NCBI RefSeq assembly: GCF_036850765.1 | Contig: NC_089495.1 | Coordinates: forward strand, 197,416,847-197,480,846 | DNA length: 64,000 nt | Direction of reading: 5' to 3' | Origin: Saccopteryx bilineata | Taxonomy: Eukaryota > Chordata > Mammalia > Chiroptera > Emballonuridae | Part shown: piece by piece, positions 33,325 through 45,089 of the stretch | Numbering within the stretch: the stretch's first letter is position 1 | Layout of the letters: each line of letters starts with the position of its first letter | Notes under the pieces: generated by a model | The model's database searches: none | The model's input: only the letters and a program-made list of their open reading frames with translations | Told to the model about the DNA's origin: nothing | Made by a program: the position numbers and the translations under genes

Positions 33325-33815
33325 CTGGAAGGTCAGGAAGGGAAACAGCAAAGCCATGTGAGCTGGGTGTCGGTGAGAATTTAAGATCCAGGGGCTGAGT
33401 CTGGGAGTAAGAAGGACAGGTCCGCGGGAGCAGCTGCCATCTGGGCGGAGGGTGATAATACAGGCAGGGATCTGGGGAGGGGGACTTCAATGGTGTTTTC
33501 TCTGCAATAAGGATGAACTCTGTCTTTGGCATTTTCTTAAGAGATTAACAGTAGACTTGACACTCACATAATTAATTTTTGGTTCCTGGGCTGTTCCTGA
33601 AAGTGTAACACCATCAGAAACTGGTCTATGTGGAAGCCTGGGATAGATTAGGATTATACATCTAAGCATCTAAGTACTTTCGGGGGTCTCCAGGATTTGG
33701 TAACAGAGTCCAGGACCCTTTTCATCCCTTCAGTCCCATGATTTAAAATAGCCTAGCCCACCTCCCCCCCCAAAAAAATAAAAGTAAAATATTAAAAAAT
33801 AAAATAGCCTAGCCC
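33325..33815. other. Unassigned sequence with A-rich tract
   Basis: An A-rich segment at 33770-33805 may be a retroposon tail. No body is recognised. Confidence 0.25.
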
Positions 33816-33819
33816 CCAC

Positions 33820-34095
33820 AAATTTATTGAATCTCTACTATGAAGATTCATCATCCCATCCTGTGCTTGCCTCACTATTTGCCTGTGACTCTAGCACTTA
33901 ACTTCATTACCTGCTAGTCAAGTTAACGAATAACATGTTTGGTTTTCCAACTGGATTGTAAAATCTTTAAGCATGGGTATCATCTTTTCGTGCTCATAGC
34001 ATCTGTCTTGCACTCAGCAAATGTAAGGGGTTTCTGTCTTGTTTGACTTGGATGGTCGGCGCTTGGTAAATGTTCGTTGAATGAATGAAATAACC
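33820..34095 (+). repeat. L2 LINE 3' end
   Basis: CTGGATTGTAAAATCTTTAAG, GTATCATCTTTTCGTGCTC, GTCTTGCACTCAGCAAATG and the terminal TTCGTTGAATGAATGAA are L2 3' landmarks. Confidence 0.65.
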
Positions 34096-34099
34096 CATC

Positions 34100-34438
34100 A
34101 ATCATATCCATCCAAAATTGAGTTGACAACAATCATAGTCTCCAGATAAATCAGATCATCACATTGCCACCTCACTACTCAGGTGTCCCTTCCAACAGTC
34201 ACCTTTCCCATCAAATTTGCTCTGTGCTTACAGATGGGACCTATCTGAGACACGGCTGACCTCCGCTGAGAAAGACGGAGAGTGGGAAATGAAGCCAGAG
34301 CTGAAGCACGGCCTCAGCCACTTCCTGGATTGCTAGAAAATCCTCAATGGCAAATATCATGAAAGGGTACAAACGCCCTTTGTGCCAAATAAAAATCTAG
34401 CATCTGTATTTTTGGCTCACAAAATAGACTCTCCTTGC
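34100..34438. other. Unassigned sequence
   Basis: No repeat or gene recognised. Confidence 0.3.
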
Positions 34439-34439
34439 T

Positions 34440-34620
34440 TCAGGTAAGGAGTCAAACACGAGCACTAGAGTCACATACACACCAGCCCCTCTGGTTACCA
34501 GCCAGGTGGCTTTGGTCAAGTTACGTAACACCTCCAAACGTCAGTTCTCTTCGTTGTAAAATGAGCATGACAACATCTAGCTAGCAGAAAGATTACCAAG
34601 GTTAGTAGAAATAAGCTACG
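34440..34620 (+). repeat. MIR SINE
   Basis: GAGCACTAGAGTCACATACAC, CAGGTGGCTTTGGTCAAGTT, AACACCTCCAAACGTCAGTT and TTGTAAAATGAGCATGACAA in MIR order. Confidence 0.7.
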
Positions 34621-34624
34621 TCTA

Positions 34625-35355
34625 CTCCCTACCCTATGCAGGCAAGTGGCCTAGAGTCATAGCTACAAGAATCCTTGTCCCCTCCCTGGCTGACGGCACA
34701 CATGGACACTGAGACAGGAATAAAAGAAAAACCATTCTGATATTTTCTGGGAAGTGCAACGAGGAAAGGGTTATAGGTCTTTCGTGTCTTTTAGGTTCGT
34801 CTACGTAAAGCACGGGACCAGGCACAAACTCAAGGACCAAAATGAGGCGTCCCTCGCAGCTCACGCCTTCACGAGTTCGTGTCAAGACATAGTACTGACC
34901 AGGAGGGAGGGTAGGAAATGGATTCTCTTGTGCTGTAAACCTGATTCTCCTATCAGACAAGGATGAAATGATGGCTGTTGGTCAAATAAGTTTGTAAATA
35001 TGATATGTGTTTGATCGCTTATAGTTTGCATTGGGTGTGGGGGACAGGTTGAAAGCAGGCAGTCTGGCTGAGACTTCCTTGTTTGTATATTGGATTAAAA
35101 GTTTTTATTTCTACACTATAAAATGGGGCAGAGGAGCCCATGCTAGAGGAGAGCAGAGAAAGGCCATGTGGAGGAGAGGAGAAGCAGCCAAGTGGTGGAG
35201 TGCTGAAGGAGAAGCCAGTTTGTGCAGAAAAGGAGATGGGGAACAGCAGTGAATAAGGCTGGTGAGGTAGGAATCTTTGATTCTAGGAAACTCAGATAAG
35301 TCAGTAGCTTTGGGAGCCCTGAATGCACAGGGAAGTGTTTTCCCACTGTGTGTAT
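34625..35355. other. Unassigned sequence
   Basis: Frames of up to 108 codons (34634-34960, minus) have no domain. 35130-35240 is purine-rich. No gene. Confidence 0.3.
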
Positions 35356-35359
35356 TTCT

Positions 35360-35560
35360 TGCCTGCCAGGTGCAAGCTAGGATAAAGATGATGGCCCACC
35401 AGTTCTTAGCTTCATTGTTTCATTACCGTCTGTCCGAATCAAATGCAAACCTGCATGGGCCAGGCGGCTGTGATGGTGGCCGCGGCTACTGGCTTTATAA
35501 TGGCTTTGTCCGTTTATCTAAATTGGACCATTTACAATTGTGACTCAGTCTGTAACAGAA
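35360..35560. other. Repeat-free block, possible conserved non-coding element
   Basis: It contains TCCGAATCAAATGCAAACC (octamer-like ATGCAAA), TGATGGTGGCCGCGGC and a TATAAT/TTTATC cluster, without any transposon signature. Inference only. Confidence 0.2.
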
Positions 35561-35564
35561 GAGA

Positions 35565-37045
35565 AACACACTATTTCTATTTTTATTTTTCTAAGGGACC
35601 GGTGGGGAAAAATTACATAGTGAAGAAAGGCCAGTGGTGAAATCTTTTATATGAGAACACTGGAAGGACCAGACTTCATCTTTGGGCATTTCCTTCCGAT
35701 TGAGGTGTTGCTCATAATACCGGAAAATTTCCAGTTTTATAATGACCGCCTCCCCGGTGTTATCTAATCACACACAGTCCAAACGCTACGGCAACAATCT
35801 CTGGAGAAATATCCATACATACAGGTAATCTTATGCCTGAGTGAAGACTATAACTGTTACTCTAAAAAATATTTGGTGTGTTAAAATTATGTGGTATATA
35901 AAAATACATTATTCTCTCAATGATATTTAAATTTTCATGGGTTTTTTTTACTCTCTTCCATAACATTTAAATGGTTTGACTAGGACCAAACTGCTTTAAA
36001 AAGCCAAGTTTACTCACAGCATGAATAGCCCTTGTACAAGCTCACATTTAAAGGTTCGAATTCTCTCTTAGAAACTCCTTTTTTATGTTAGGCAACAGAA
36101 GAAAGGACCTCAGTCTATAATTTAGATCATTTTAATTCAGAATTACTCTTGAATTAACTTATTTGGATATTTCTAGGGAAAATAATCCAGGGACCATAAT
36201 GACCTGGATAATTACCTTCATTATTTAAGTTATTCTGCTAAATCTGCCTCAAATTACAGGTCTTCGAGAGCTTTTGAAGGAGGCATTTCAGAAAATCTAA
36301 ACACTCCAAATATTTAACAATATTTTCTCAGCCGGATTCACAGACTCACGTGATGGAAAAGGTCAATGACTTATCTAGACAACTAAAAATATCTTAGACC
36401 TGGAAGAGACCTCACGCTCACCATTTTGAGAGAACCTTACAACTTACCAAAAAAAAAAAAAATGCCCAAGAACATTTTATCTTTTGATCCCAATAATCAC
36501 CACGTGAATCGCGGATCATAGTCTCCATATTTACAGATGAGAAAACAGAGATTCAGAAAGGGGAATGTTTTGTTCAAGGTCACACCTCAAATGAGCAGCA
36601 GTCTGGGGCAGAGGGCAGATCTTGGGGCTCCACGCTGCTTTCTACGCTGCACTAACTCTTATGAAGTGCTAAGAGCTGTGCTTCCTGGTTTAAAAGGCCA
36701 ATTACTTTATGCCTTTCTATAGTCGTGTATTTATAGAACCATTAACGCTCTGAAGAAAAACATGCATTATTCAGTTAAATCTTAGTGTACTTTATGGAAG
36801 GAAAGTATATGCTGGAGTAAAAGCGTTAATTTAAGGATTCATGGAGATTTAGGAGTGATTTATTATCATATTCCTTCCATTCCAATACAAAATTTAATGT
36901 TTTTAAAAGTCTTAGCATCAACGAATACATTTAATGAATGTTTTCTTCCCCCATCCCACTCCCCTGAAAACTCATTAAATATTTTTTTCATTCACATGAA
37001 TTCCTCATTGAATTCCAAGACATTGCCTCTATAAATAAAATTTAT
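35565..37045. other. AT-rich unassigned sequence with one MIR
   Basis: Composition shifts clearly to AT. An antisense MIR lies at 36525-36650 (TTACAGATGAGAAAACAGAG, TTGTTCAAGGTCACACCTC). A13 lies near 36450-36462. No coding frame over 61 codons. Confidence 0.5.
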
Positions 37046-37060
37046 AATAAAATTAGCTCA

Positions 37061-37401
37061 GACCCTGGCCAGCGGCTCAGTGGAGAGAGCATTGGCCTGG
37101 CATATGGACATCCTGGGTTCAATTCCTGGTCAGGGCACACAGGAGAAGCGACCATCTGCTTCTCCACGCCCCCCATCTCTCTCTCTTTCCCTCCTGCAGC
37201 CAGTGGCTCAGTTTGAGTGTGGCCTCAGGTGCTAACAGTAGCTCGGTTAGTCCGTGTGCATCTGCCTCAGGCACTAAAAATAGCTAGGCTGATTCAAGCA
37301 TTTTCCCCAGATGGGGATTGCTGGGTGGATCTTCTCAGGGAGCATGCAGGAGTCTGCCTCACTAATCTCCCCTCTCACCTAAAAAATATATACATAAAAT
37401 A
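37061..37401 (+). mobile_element. Older Rhin-family SINE, copy 4
   Basis: The tRNA-like head is diverged (CCTGGCCAGCGGCTCAGTGG, box B GGTTCAATTCCTGG). The GAGAAGCGACCATCTGCTTC segment is kept, and the body is rearranged relative to the young copies (CAGTGGCTCAGTTTGAGTG, GGCACTAAAAATAGCTAGG, CCCAGATGGGGATTGCTGG). Perfect target duplications AATAAAATTAGCTCA lie at 37046-37060 and 37402-37416. It lacks the intact CTCF-like word. It probably represents an earlier subfamily. Confidence 0.85.
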
Positions 37402-37419
37402 AATAAAATTAGCTCAAAC

Positions 37420-38810
37420 CTATAACTATGAGAATAAAAACATCTTGTAACATTGAGTGTTCTCAACCAATAATGCGATATGCCTCCCCATTGAATCATC
37501 TTCATTTATTTTTCCCAATTGATCACTGTCATTTTCTCCATGTGTATCCTGTAGAATTCTGATTAAAGTTTGTATTTTTGTATTTGCATTGCTAATAGAA
37601 ATCTAAGTCATTTTCCATTATATTTCTCAATGGTAATATTAGTATCTATAAAAGCTATTTTTAATATTTCTTAAACATCTGATTACCTTTTAGATCTGTC
37701 TTATTAGTACTATTAGCATTTCAGTTGATCATTTGGGATAAGCGGTTCAGATAAATGTATCACTTGCAAATAAAGATAATGTCTCCTCTTTTCCATTGTT
37801 ATACATTTTCTTTCTGATCTGTGTCTTATTACATTGACTAGAACTTCTATAAAATTTTAAAGGGAGATAAAAAAGAAATAATTGAAAATGACTCTAGCGT
37901 TTCACCACTAAGCATGAAATCGAGTGCTTAATGTAGATATTTTTCAACCTGTTATATAGAGTGTGTCTACCCTAAGTAATTAAATATTTCTCCTCAATAA
38001 TGGGGTTGAGTATTATCAAACAGAACTTCAGGCATTCATTCAATCAGACTCAGGATGATGTACAGAAACTACTTTCACTTTGGAGTAAGTTAGACTTGGA
38101 GTTGAGTATCAGCCCTAACGCTGAGCTTGGCTTTGACCAATTTATCTAATCTTTCCCTGCTTCTGTTTCTTTAACTATAAAATGTTAACAATCATAACTC
38201 ATAGTGATCACTAATTAATCTACTTCAAATGGAGTGTCCAACACACTGATGGTCCCATAATGAATGTTCAATTACCTGGCATTTCCAAAGTAAATCCTAC
38301 TTGGTCATGGCATATCATTCACTTAATACACAAATGGATTCAATTTGCCATAATTTTATTTAGAATTGTTGCATCCATCTTCATCACTGTGTGCCAAATG
38401 GAAACATTATATCTTCTCTTTGTATCACTTGGAAGATAACTATGCCTTAAAAGTTAGAAGAGATACACTTAAATTATTTTTATATTGACATATAACATAC
38501 ATGCAGAAAATTGCATGAAGGAATGCATTCATAAATCTATTAAGACCCAAAGTGCTTGATGGCTTATTTCCAATTTCTGCTCAATACCATCGACTATTAT
38601 GTATTAGATGCTTGTGATGGGCCAACACTGTGCTAAACATCTCATGTGTATCATTTAAATATGATGGTCACAAAATTACCATGAGGGAAAATTAGTCTTT
38701 TTTATGGATAAGGAAAATGAAGCTGAAAGAGGTATGTTCCCAAGGTTACATGGTAACTGATAAAATGAGATAAGGTTGAATCTAAAATAAATCCTCTTAC
38801 ACATGTCTTC
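37420..38810. other. AT-rich sequence with MIR relics
   Basis: A plus-strand MIR lies at 38075-38240 (GCTTGGCTTTGACCAATTTA, CTTTAACTATAAAATGTTAA) and an antisense MIR at 38570-38775 (CACTGTGCTAAACATCTCAT, GGATAAGGAAAATGAAGCTG, CCCAAGGTTACATGGTAAC). The remainder is AT-rich without recognised elements or genes. Confidence 0.5.
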
Positions 38811-38828
38811 ATTGAAAGAGAGACAGGA

Positions 38829-39193
38829 GGCCCTGGCCGGTTGGCTCAGTGGTAGAGCGTCGGCCTGGTGTGCAGAAGTCTCAGGTTCGATTCCCGGCCA
38901 GGGCACACAGGAGAAGCGCCCATCTGCTTCTCCACCCCTCCCCCTCTCCTTCCTCTCTGTCTCTCTCTTCCCCTCCCGCAGCCGAGGCTCCACTGGAGTA
39001 AAGATGGCCCGGGCGCTGGGGATGGCTCCTTGGCCTCTGCCCCAGGCGCTAGAGTGGCTCTGGTCGCAACAGAGCGTCGCCCCCTGGTGGGCGTGCCGGG
39101 CGAATCCCGGTCAGGCGCATGCGGGAGTCTGTCTGACTGTCTCTCTCCGTTTCCGGCTTCAGAAAAATACAGAAGAAAAAAAAAAGAAAGAAA
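38829..39193 (+). mobile_element. Rhin-1 type SINE, copy 5
   Basis: Box A TTGGCTCAGTGGTAGAGCG, box B GGTTCGATTCCC, GATGGCCCGGGCGCTGGGG body and an A-rich tail with GAAA repeats. Target duplications GAAAGAGAGACAGGA lie at 38814-38828 and 39194-39208. The body is shortened: the first of the two GCAGAGC/CTCF-like modules is absent, leaving one at 39078-39092. Confidence 0.92.
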
Positions 39194-39239
39194 GAAAGAG
39201 AGACAGGAAAGGAGAGAGATGAGAAACATCAACTTGTAG

Positions 39240-39484
39240 TTGTGACACTTTAGTTGTTGGGGGCTGGGGGGCTCTAGCCAAGCCAGTGATCCCTTGCTCA
39301 AGTCAGTGACTTTGGTTTTCAAGCCAGCAATCATGGGATCATGTTAATGATCCCACGCTCAAGCCAGCAACCCTACACTCAAGCTGGTGAGCCTGCGCTC
39401 AAGCCTGTGACTTTGGGATTTTGAACCTGAGACCTCAGTGTCCCAGGTCAGTGCTCTTCATTGTGCCACCACCAGTCAGGCCAA
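39240..39484 (-). mobile_element. tRNA-derived SINE of another family
   Basis: On the minus strand it begins GGCCTGACTGGTGGTGGCAC (box A region), with GGTTCAAAATCCC as box B, then a series of GCTTGAGC-type phrases (GGCTTGAGCGCAGGCTCACC, CAGCTTGAGTGTAGGG) characteristic of an abundant bat SINE distinct from Rhin-1 and VES. No clear target duplication. Decayed. Confidence 0.6.
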
Positions 39485-39489
39485 AATTA

Positions 39490-40860
39490 CACAATTCTTA
39501 AAGAATTTCAAATATGTTAGACTTAAGTTGTCTACAATATTTTCTTAGAATATATCATTTCTCCACTATCTACTTAATTCTTTTTTTAATAAAGTCCTTA
39601 TTTTATGCATTTGGGCTAACTTTCTCTTTTTCTAATTTATAATTGCAACAAGTTTATTGTCATTTTAAAAAGTCAACTATACGGGATGGTTTTTTTTAAT
39701 CAATTTTTTCCTATTCTCTAATTAACTTCTGATTTTATCATTTCTATTTCTTTCTCCCTGATTTATTTGAATTTACTGATTTTAACACTTCATTCCTTTT
39801 AATATCATCTTGTTTAAATTGAAACTCTCCTTTAAGTACATATTTGGCCATTTTCTATGTTTTTTAATACAGGGTTTTCATTTTCCTAATTTTCAAATAA
39901 TACATAATTGTACTTTTGATGTTTTCTTGGACTTAAAAGATAGGGAAGGTACTTTTTCAAGGGTTTGCAATTTTTCATTGATCTCCTATTTTAATTTTAT
40001 TTCATTCTTATCAAAGAATTTAACCAAACCCATTTCTGATATTAAAATTGCCAATTTTCTTTGTAAACTAGTCTAGGTTCATTGTGGTAAATGCTTCATA
40101 AACAATGAAGTATATATTTTTTCTATCCATTTGCAGAACACAATATTTAATCCATGAAATTGAAATCAATATTAATTATCCATTTCTTTTCTTTTTTGCT
40201 AAAGACCATGTGTTGGTTTGAGTTTGGGGTTTAGGGCTTGCTTGGGGTTTTTTCATGTTTGTCTGCTGTTTGGTCCGCTTGTTTACTGCCCCAGCATCTG
40301 AAGGATACAATATCTGCCCATTAACCGTGAATCCGAAACATGTAGTAACAGGCTTACCAGGCAATCTCTGAATATCAGGGTTGAGTGTGTGAGGGAGGTT
40401 TAAAAAGACTTTCTAAAAACTCTTATATGATCTTTTGGACATTTATACCATTCTTGTTGAGAATCACCTGCATAAGTTTAAATTAATGTCATAGCATCCT
40501 TGTGAATTTTACGTTTTATCAATATAAAATGACTTCCTGGATCTTAATTGTATTTGCCTTGCATTATATATGTTTCCTGATATTAATATTGTCACTCCTA
40601 GTCTCAGTTTTATTTTTAACATATTTTTCTCTCTCTCTTTGGTGAAGCTTTGACAAATAGTTGTCAAACCTCTCTAACCTCTCTACAACCAATAGTTGTA
40701 ATTGGCTTCGGATGCATTTTGAACTAAATCTAAGATGAATTGTCTTTTACTGGGGAAATTTAACCTAGTTCCATTCATTGCCATCCCTCTTGTTTGGCCT
40801 TCGTATATAACTGATCTATTTGACTCATATCAGTCAAATCAGCCTTTGACTTACTTGGTT
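39490..40860 (-). repeat. Old LINE-1 ORF2 relic, antisense
   Basis: Long AT-rich text with antisense L1 phrases, including TCCTGATATTAATATTGTCAC, GTCACTCCTAGTCTCAG and TTGCCTTGCATTATATATG. It is interrupted around 40190-40400 by a G/T-rich block of unknown origin. Stops saturate all frames. Boundaries are approximate. Confidence 0.55.
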
Positions 40861-40864
40861 TTTT

Positions 40865-41640
40865 GATATAAAATAACTGCCTTTAAGTTTTCTGAGCCTG
40901 TTTGCCCTCATGTCCCTGGCTTACCCTCCCCCTGCTTTGCTTTGTATGACAGAGAGGTGGACCTTACAGCCTACATGTCCCAGGTTCTCTCATTGGCTGG
41001 CTTCAGGCTGGGTTTGGCCAATGGGAGACATTAACAGAAGCAGCAGGAGGTGCTCAGGGCACTTCTCCCTCCCCTTTCTGCCTTGAGTGCATCTCTTCTG
41101 TAGCTTCAGCTCCTGGGGGGTCCAATTTCTGCTCTACTCTGGGCTCAGTTCCACTTCCACCCTTTTCCATCCCCATAACCCAGGATCTCCACTCTCTGTC
41201 CTCTGTCATCTCCTCCCCTTCTATAATTGTCCCCTCTCTCTGAGCTTGTTCTCTGCACCCAGAGAGCACCTCTTAGTGTTGTCCTTCTTACCACCAGTTC
41301 CCTTTCCAGCACAGTTATTTCTTTTCTTTACTGCTTCCAATGCAAATGCACATTTTATGCTATTGCATTTTCTATTGCTTTACAATCTTCATTTCAGATT
41401 CGCAGCAACTCTCTTAATCTTACCATTTCATCCGTTGTTTCTTGTAGCTCAAAGAGTGCAAATTTATGGAGAGCACAAAGACGACTCATCCTAGTAAAAG
41501 TTCTCATTTACTTTTCCACGTTTTTTCCAAAGGTTTGCTTTTCCTTTCCATCTAATATTCCATTCTTTTAGGACCCAGAATATCTTCCAAGCTGTCTTGT
41601 TCCGTTTTTCTTATTATTTACGCTTGATGAGGGAGAGCTC
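40865..41640. other. Unassigned sequence, possible LTR-like relic
   Basis: GGTTTGGCCAATGGGAGACA around 41010 is a phrase found in old LTR-like repeats. 41090-41580 is pyrimidine-rich with frames of 114-135 codons that have no domain. No gene is supported. Confidence 0.3.
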
Positions 41641-41644
41641 TGTT

Positions 41645-43060
41645 GAGGCGTGTGGCAGTAAATAATCTGGGTGGTTCTTCTTTGGTCCTCACCATTCACC
41701 TTGTGATTATTATTAGAATGCACACCCAGACCTTAAACCGAGGGCTGCTTAACAGGCACTGACTCGAAATTCCTAGTGGCCTCGTGTCTGTGTGGGACCA
41801 GAATGCGTTCTCTGGCATTATCGCCTGGCCTCCTGAACAAGGGGAGGGGAATTTATTCGGGGGTAACGCTGTGTAGTCTTTTCATTTTGTGAATAGCAAT
41901 GCATGAACAGCTACACCAGCCGGCGTGCAATCATCTCACAGATCTGTTGCTATCCTTTTCATCCTCTGGACTTCATGGTCTGGTGTGCGAAGGCCCATAT
42001 CTGGTCTCTTCTGCCATGAGCCCTTCCATGTTTTAGTTCCTAGGAAACTAGCGCCAGGATGTGTAAATACATAAAGGTGATAATAGGGAGTGTTGGAGGT
42101 TAAATGGCCTCTGAATCAACTTCTCTGTGTGTGTGTGTGTGGGGGGGGGTTCTACCCTTTGTTCAGAGAAGACCCTGTGTCTTTAAGACAAGAAGTAGAA
42201 GCACACATTGAAACTCTCATGTGTCTCCTGCTCTCTTACCCAAGAGGGTCATCCTTGCTCTACTCTACAGCAAAAGTTCATCCCAAAGTCTAGAATCCAT
42301 GTTACTGAAAAGTAGCGGTGTTTTCTGTGTTTGCACGAGTGTTTTCTGGGATGGTGGCGGAGGGAAGAGGAAAACCAAATGCCAGGGTCAGAGGCGGTCG
42401 GAATCTGGACGCCCCATACCTGCTCCGTGGAAAACCATCTCCTTCTCCCTCGCCAGGCTTTCTGTTTGACCCAGAGGAGAAATCAAGAAGTTGCCCCAGG
42501 TACATCCTCCCCTCCCCAGAGGGCACTACTGAACTGCCCGGGTCTGAAGGCCTCCAGCCATCCTCCCCCACTCCCTGAACCCACGACCGTATCCTAATTC
42601 CCACAACATGTTGTTTGTACTCACGAGGGTTATTGTGGAATTGCCTGTTAATTCAGCATTCTATGATGTTGACCCAGATTTGGATAAACCATAAACAAAA
42701 GTAGAAACAATGTTCCCATTTAAGTAATTCATCTATCACAAACTAAGAGTTCAGGTGCTACCAGAAAATAGAGGAACTGAGTGTGAGCAGAAATTCTGCA
42801 ATTTATCATGACCTCAGGAACAGCACATTATTTATTAGGCCTCTGCCCCACAAGCCCCTAAAACTGCGGCACATACTTCACTCTGGCCTATTTTTAGTTA
42901 CTCGGTGTGTGTCCATCTCCCAATTAGGTTCCATGTTTACGCAGGGCAAGAATGGCGTTTTTGTTATCTCTATAACCACAGTACTGAGGGGTCAGTTCTC
43001 CCCTGAAGGAAAAACTAGGAGCTAAACTAGTTAGATGGATGGAGCCAGAACCAGCAGGTA
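41645..43060. other. Unassigned sequence
   Basis: A GT repeat with a G10 tail lies at 42126-42149. Overlapping frames at 42302-42604 are short and without domains. No transposon recognised. Confidence 0.3.
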
Positions 43061-43067
43061 CCTCTCT

Positions 43068-43237
43068 AACCTGGAGATCATGTGTCCCCTGAACCCGGAG
43101 AACGGGTGCCCCCTTAACCCAGAGAGCACGTGTCCCCCTAACCTGGAGAGAAGTGGGTGTCCCCCTAACCCAGAGAGCGGGTGCCCCCCCAACCTGGAGA
43201 GCACGTGTCCCCCTAACCTGGAGAGCAGGTGTCCCTA
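43068..43237. repeat. 24-bp minisatellite, seven copies
   Basis: Units beginning AACCTGGAGAGCACGTGTCC (or AACCCAGAGAGCGGGTGCCC) start at 43068, 43092, 43116, 43140, 43167, 43191 and 43215. Six are about 24 bp and one, the fourth, is 27 bp. The multiple-of-3 period keeps frames open on both strands (plus: NLESTCPP-type repeats; minus: LQVRGTRA-type repeats). Coding function is not supported by context. Confidence 0.93.
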
Positions 43238-43239
43238 AA

Positions 43240-43685
43240 TAGTACGGGGTGTTGGGGCAAAAGAAGAACTGGATGAGGCAGGACGAGAGGTAATAGGAAA
43301 GGGAGGCTAAGTCTAGTTTCCAAAGCAAGAATGAAGACCTTAGGACAGGTAGTCAGTACTAGAATGTAAACCAAGACATCTAAGAACCAAGCAGAAGGAA
43401 AGGCAGCAGACACAGCAGAGCAGGACTGTTGTTCCGATGCAGCATGAAATGCGGACAGACAAGCAGCGTTTTAAAAAGCAGAACCAGGGTGGATGTGACC
43501 CTTGGCAAAGGTTCACTGAATTTACAGAACCCAAATAAATGATGGGAAGTAACATAACCTCCGATTTCCTCATCCCTCTGCCAGAAAGCTCCTCCCCAAA
43601 AAACGTTATAGAAAAGCTGTCCTCTACACAACTGCCAAAAGAACAAAACTTGGTGCACAGGATTTGAAATGGCACAGATGTGTCA
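43240..43685. other. Unassigned sequence
   Basis: No repeat or gene recognised. Confidence 0.3.
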
Positions 43686-43689
43686 CTTC

Positions 43690-43870
43690 AAGACCCAGCC
43701 CTCACTTGCCTATGACCTCGGACCACTCCCCTTCCTGAGCTCAGCTTCCTTAGCTGTAAAAGGAGAATACCACCACCTATGTCCCGGGGCTTTTTAGGGG
43801 ACTGAAGCACAAATCCGGTACCCAGCACACCAGAACGGTTCAGTAAACGTTTGTCTTCCTCCTTTATCCG
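43690..43870 (+). repeat. MIR SINE
   Basis: TTGCCTATGACCTCGGACCAC, TGAGCTCAGCTTCCTTAGC, TGTAAAAGGAGAATACCACC and ACCCAGCACACCAGAACGG follow MIR order. Confidence 0.65.
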
Positions 43871-44130
43871 GCAGCCTCGTGAGCCTAATGAGACTGAAGG
43901 AGGGATGCTTACTTCACAGTCTGGAGGAGAGCAGTTCCGGTGAGCTGACCGGCGTTCTTGATTTCATTATGCGCCGGAAGATGAAAATGAATAGCCCTGT
44001 GGATTGCGCCCCAGCCCTCGCAGCTGCCTCTCGGCTGAGGGATTCGCGTTCTGCGTGATCAGCCCCGAAATGGACAGGAAGCTTTATTGTGCTGGGCTGG
44101 CAGGGTGTGGAGGAGCAAATTGATCAAGAC
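43871..44130. other. Repeat-free block, possible conserved non-coding element
   Basis: GTTCTTGATTTCATTATGCGCC, GAAAATGAATAGCCCTGTGG and GCAAATTGATCAAGACGC in a CpG-containing, transposon-free stretch. Inference only. Confidence 0.22.
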
Positions 44131-44545
44131 GCAGGGGTCAGCAGCAAGCTGGGCGGTTCCTGATTTACAGAAGCACGTTGGGTTCCATTCCTCAGCCCCT
44201 TCCTTCCTGTTTCCATCTCCCCTCCCCTCCTTCCAGCCCCCTTCTTGCCAACTGGTGACTTGTTTATGGGAAGGAAGAGGATTTACTGATAAAGATGAGG
44301 CATCAGCCAAGCCCACAGCGAGTCAATTCCCAGAGAGGCAACATCTGGCAATTTGACTTAATACAGCAAACATCTGCTGAACGCTCTCAGCCAGGTGCTG
44401 AGATGTCAGTGATGTGGGGGACGTACTGGTTAGAGCCAGTCCCAGAAACTTGGGCGCTTAACCCTTCCGAGCCTCCGTGACTTCCTTGGAAAAACAATGG
44501 GGATAACGCTAGTTCTTGTCTCACCGATGGTAAATGCTTAATGAA
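44131..44545 (+). other. Unassigned sequence ending in a MIR fragment
   Basis: 44420-44545 contains a MIR-like core (GTTAGAGCCAGTCCCAGAAA, CTTAACCCTTCCGAGCCTCC, AAACAATGGGGATAACG). The rest is unassigned. Confidence 0.45.
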
Positions 44546-44839
44546 AAGTAGCAGTAATGATCAGGGTCATCCACCCAGGGTCCCAGACTCTGAATCTTGG
44601 CATCTTCCTTAAGAAACCTGACCACACGAAGGCTCAGAATGCCAGACTGGCAGAAAACATCCCACCCCTCTCACAACAACTGTGCTAATTCATGTCTTCT
44701 CTAGACTTCTGCTTCAGAGAAGGGAGAGGGTATGAGAGGGAAAGGAAGGACTCCAACATTCACTGAGCAACTAACTCCTGTGAGTCGGGCAAGATGGCGG
44801 CCATTATAAACTATTCCACGAAGCGGCCTCCTGGTTGAC

Positions 44840-45030
44840 CCCCTGCCTTCAGTCCTCCACATCAGCCAACATAGATTTCTCAAACACAGGTCATATCTTA
44901 ATGAGGTCTGAATCAAAATCTGCAAGAGCTCCTTACGAGCTGCCATACGCCAAGGTCCTAGTCCTTGGTCTGGCAGCTGAGAGCCTTCCTGATCTCCAAG
45001 TGGGGATCTAGCCACTGCTCACGACCAACT
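44840..45030 (+). repeat. L2 LINE relic
   Basis: TTCAGTCCTCCACATCAGCC, AAAATCTGCAAGAGCTCCTT and CCAAGGTCCTAGTCCTTGGT match L2 coding-to-3' text. Confidence 0.5.
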
Positions 45031-45089
45031 CCACAGTCCACCTGGACTGCTTAGGTTTCAGGCAATCAACTTTCCCATCCTCCGGGCTT

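Noticed and set aside
40225..40255. Telomere-like GGGTTTAGGG words
   Set aside because: Only one imperfect occurrence, with no tandem array.
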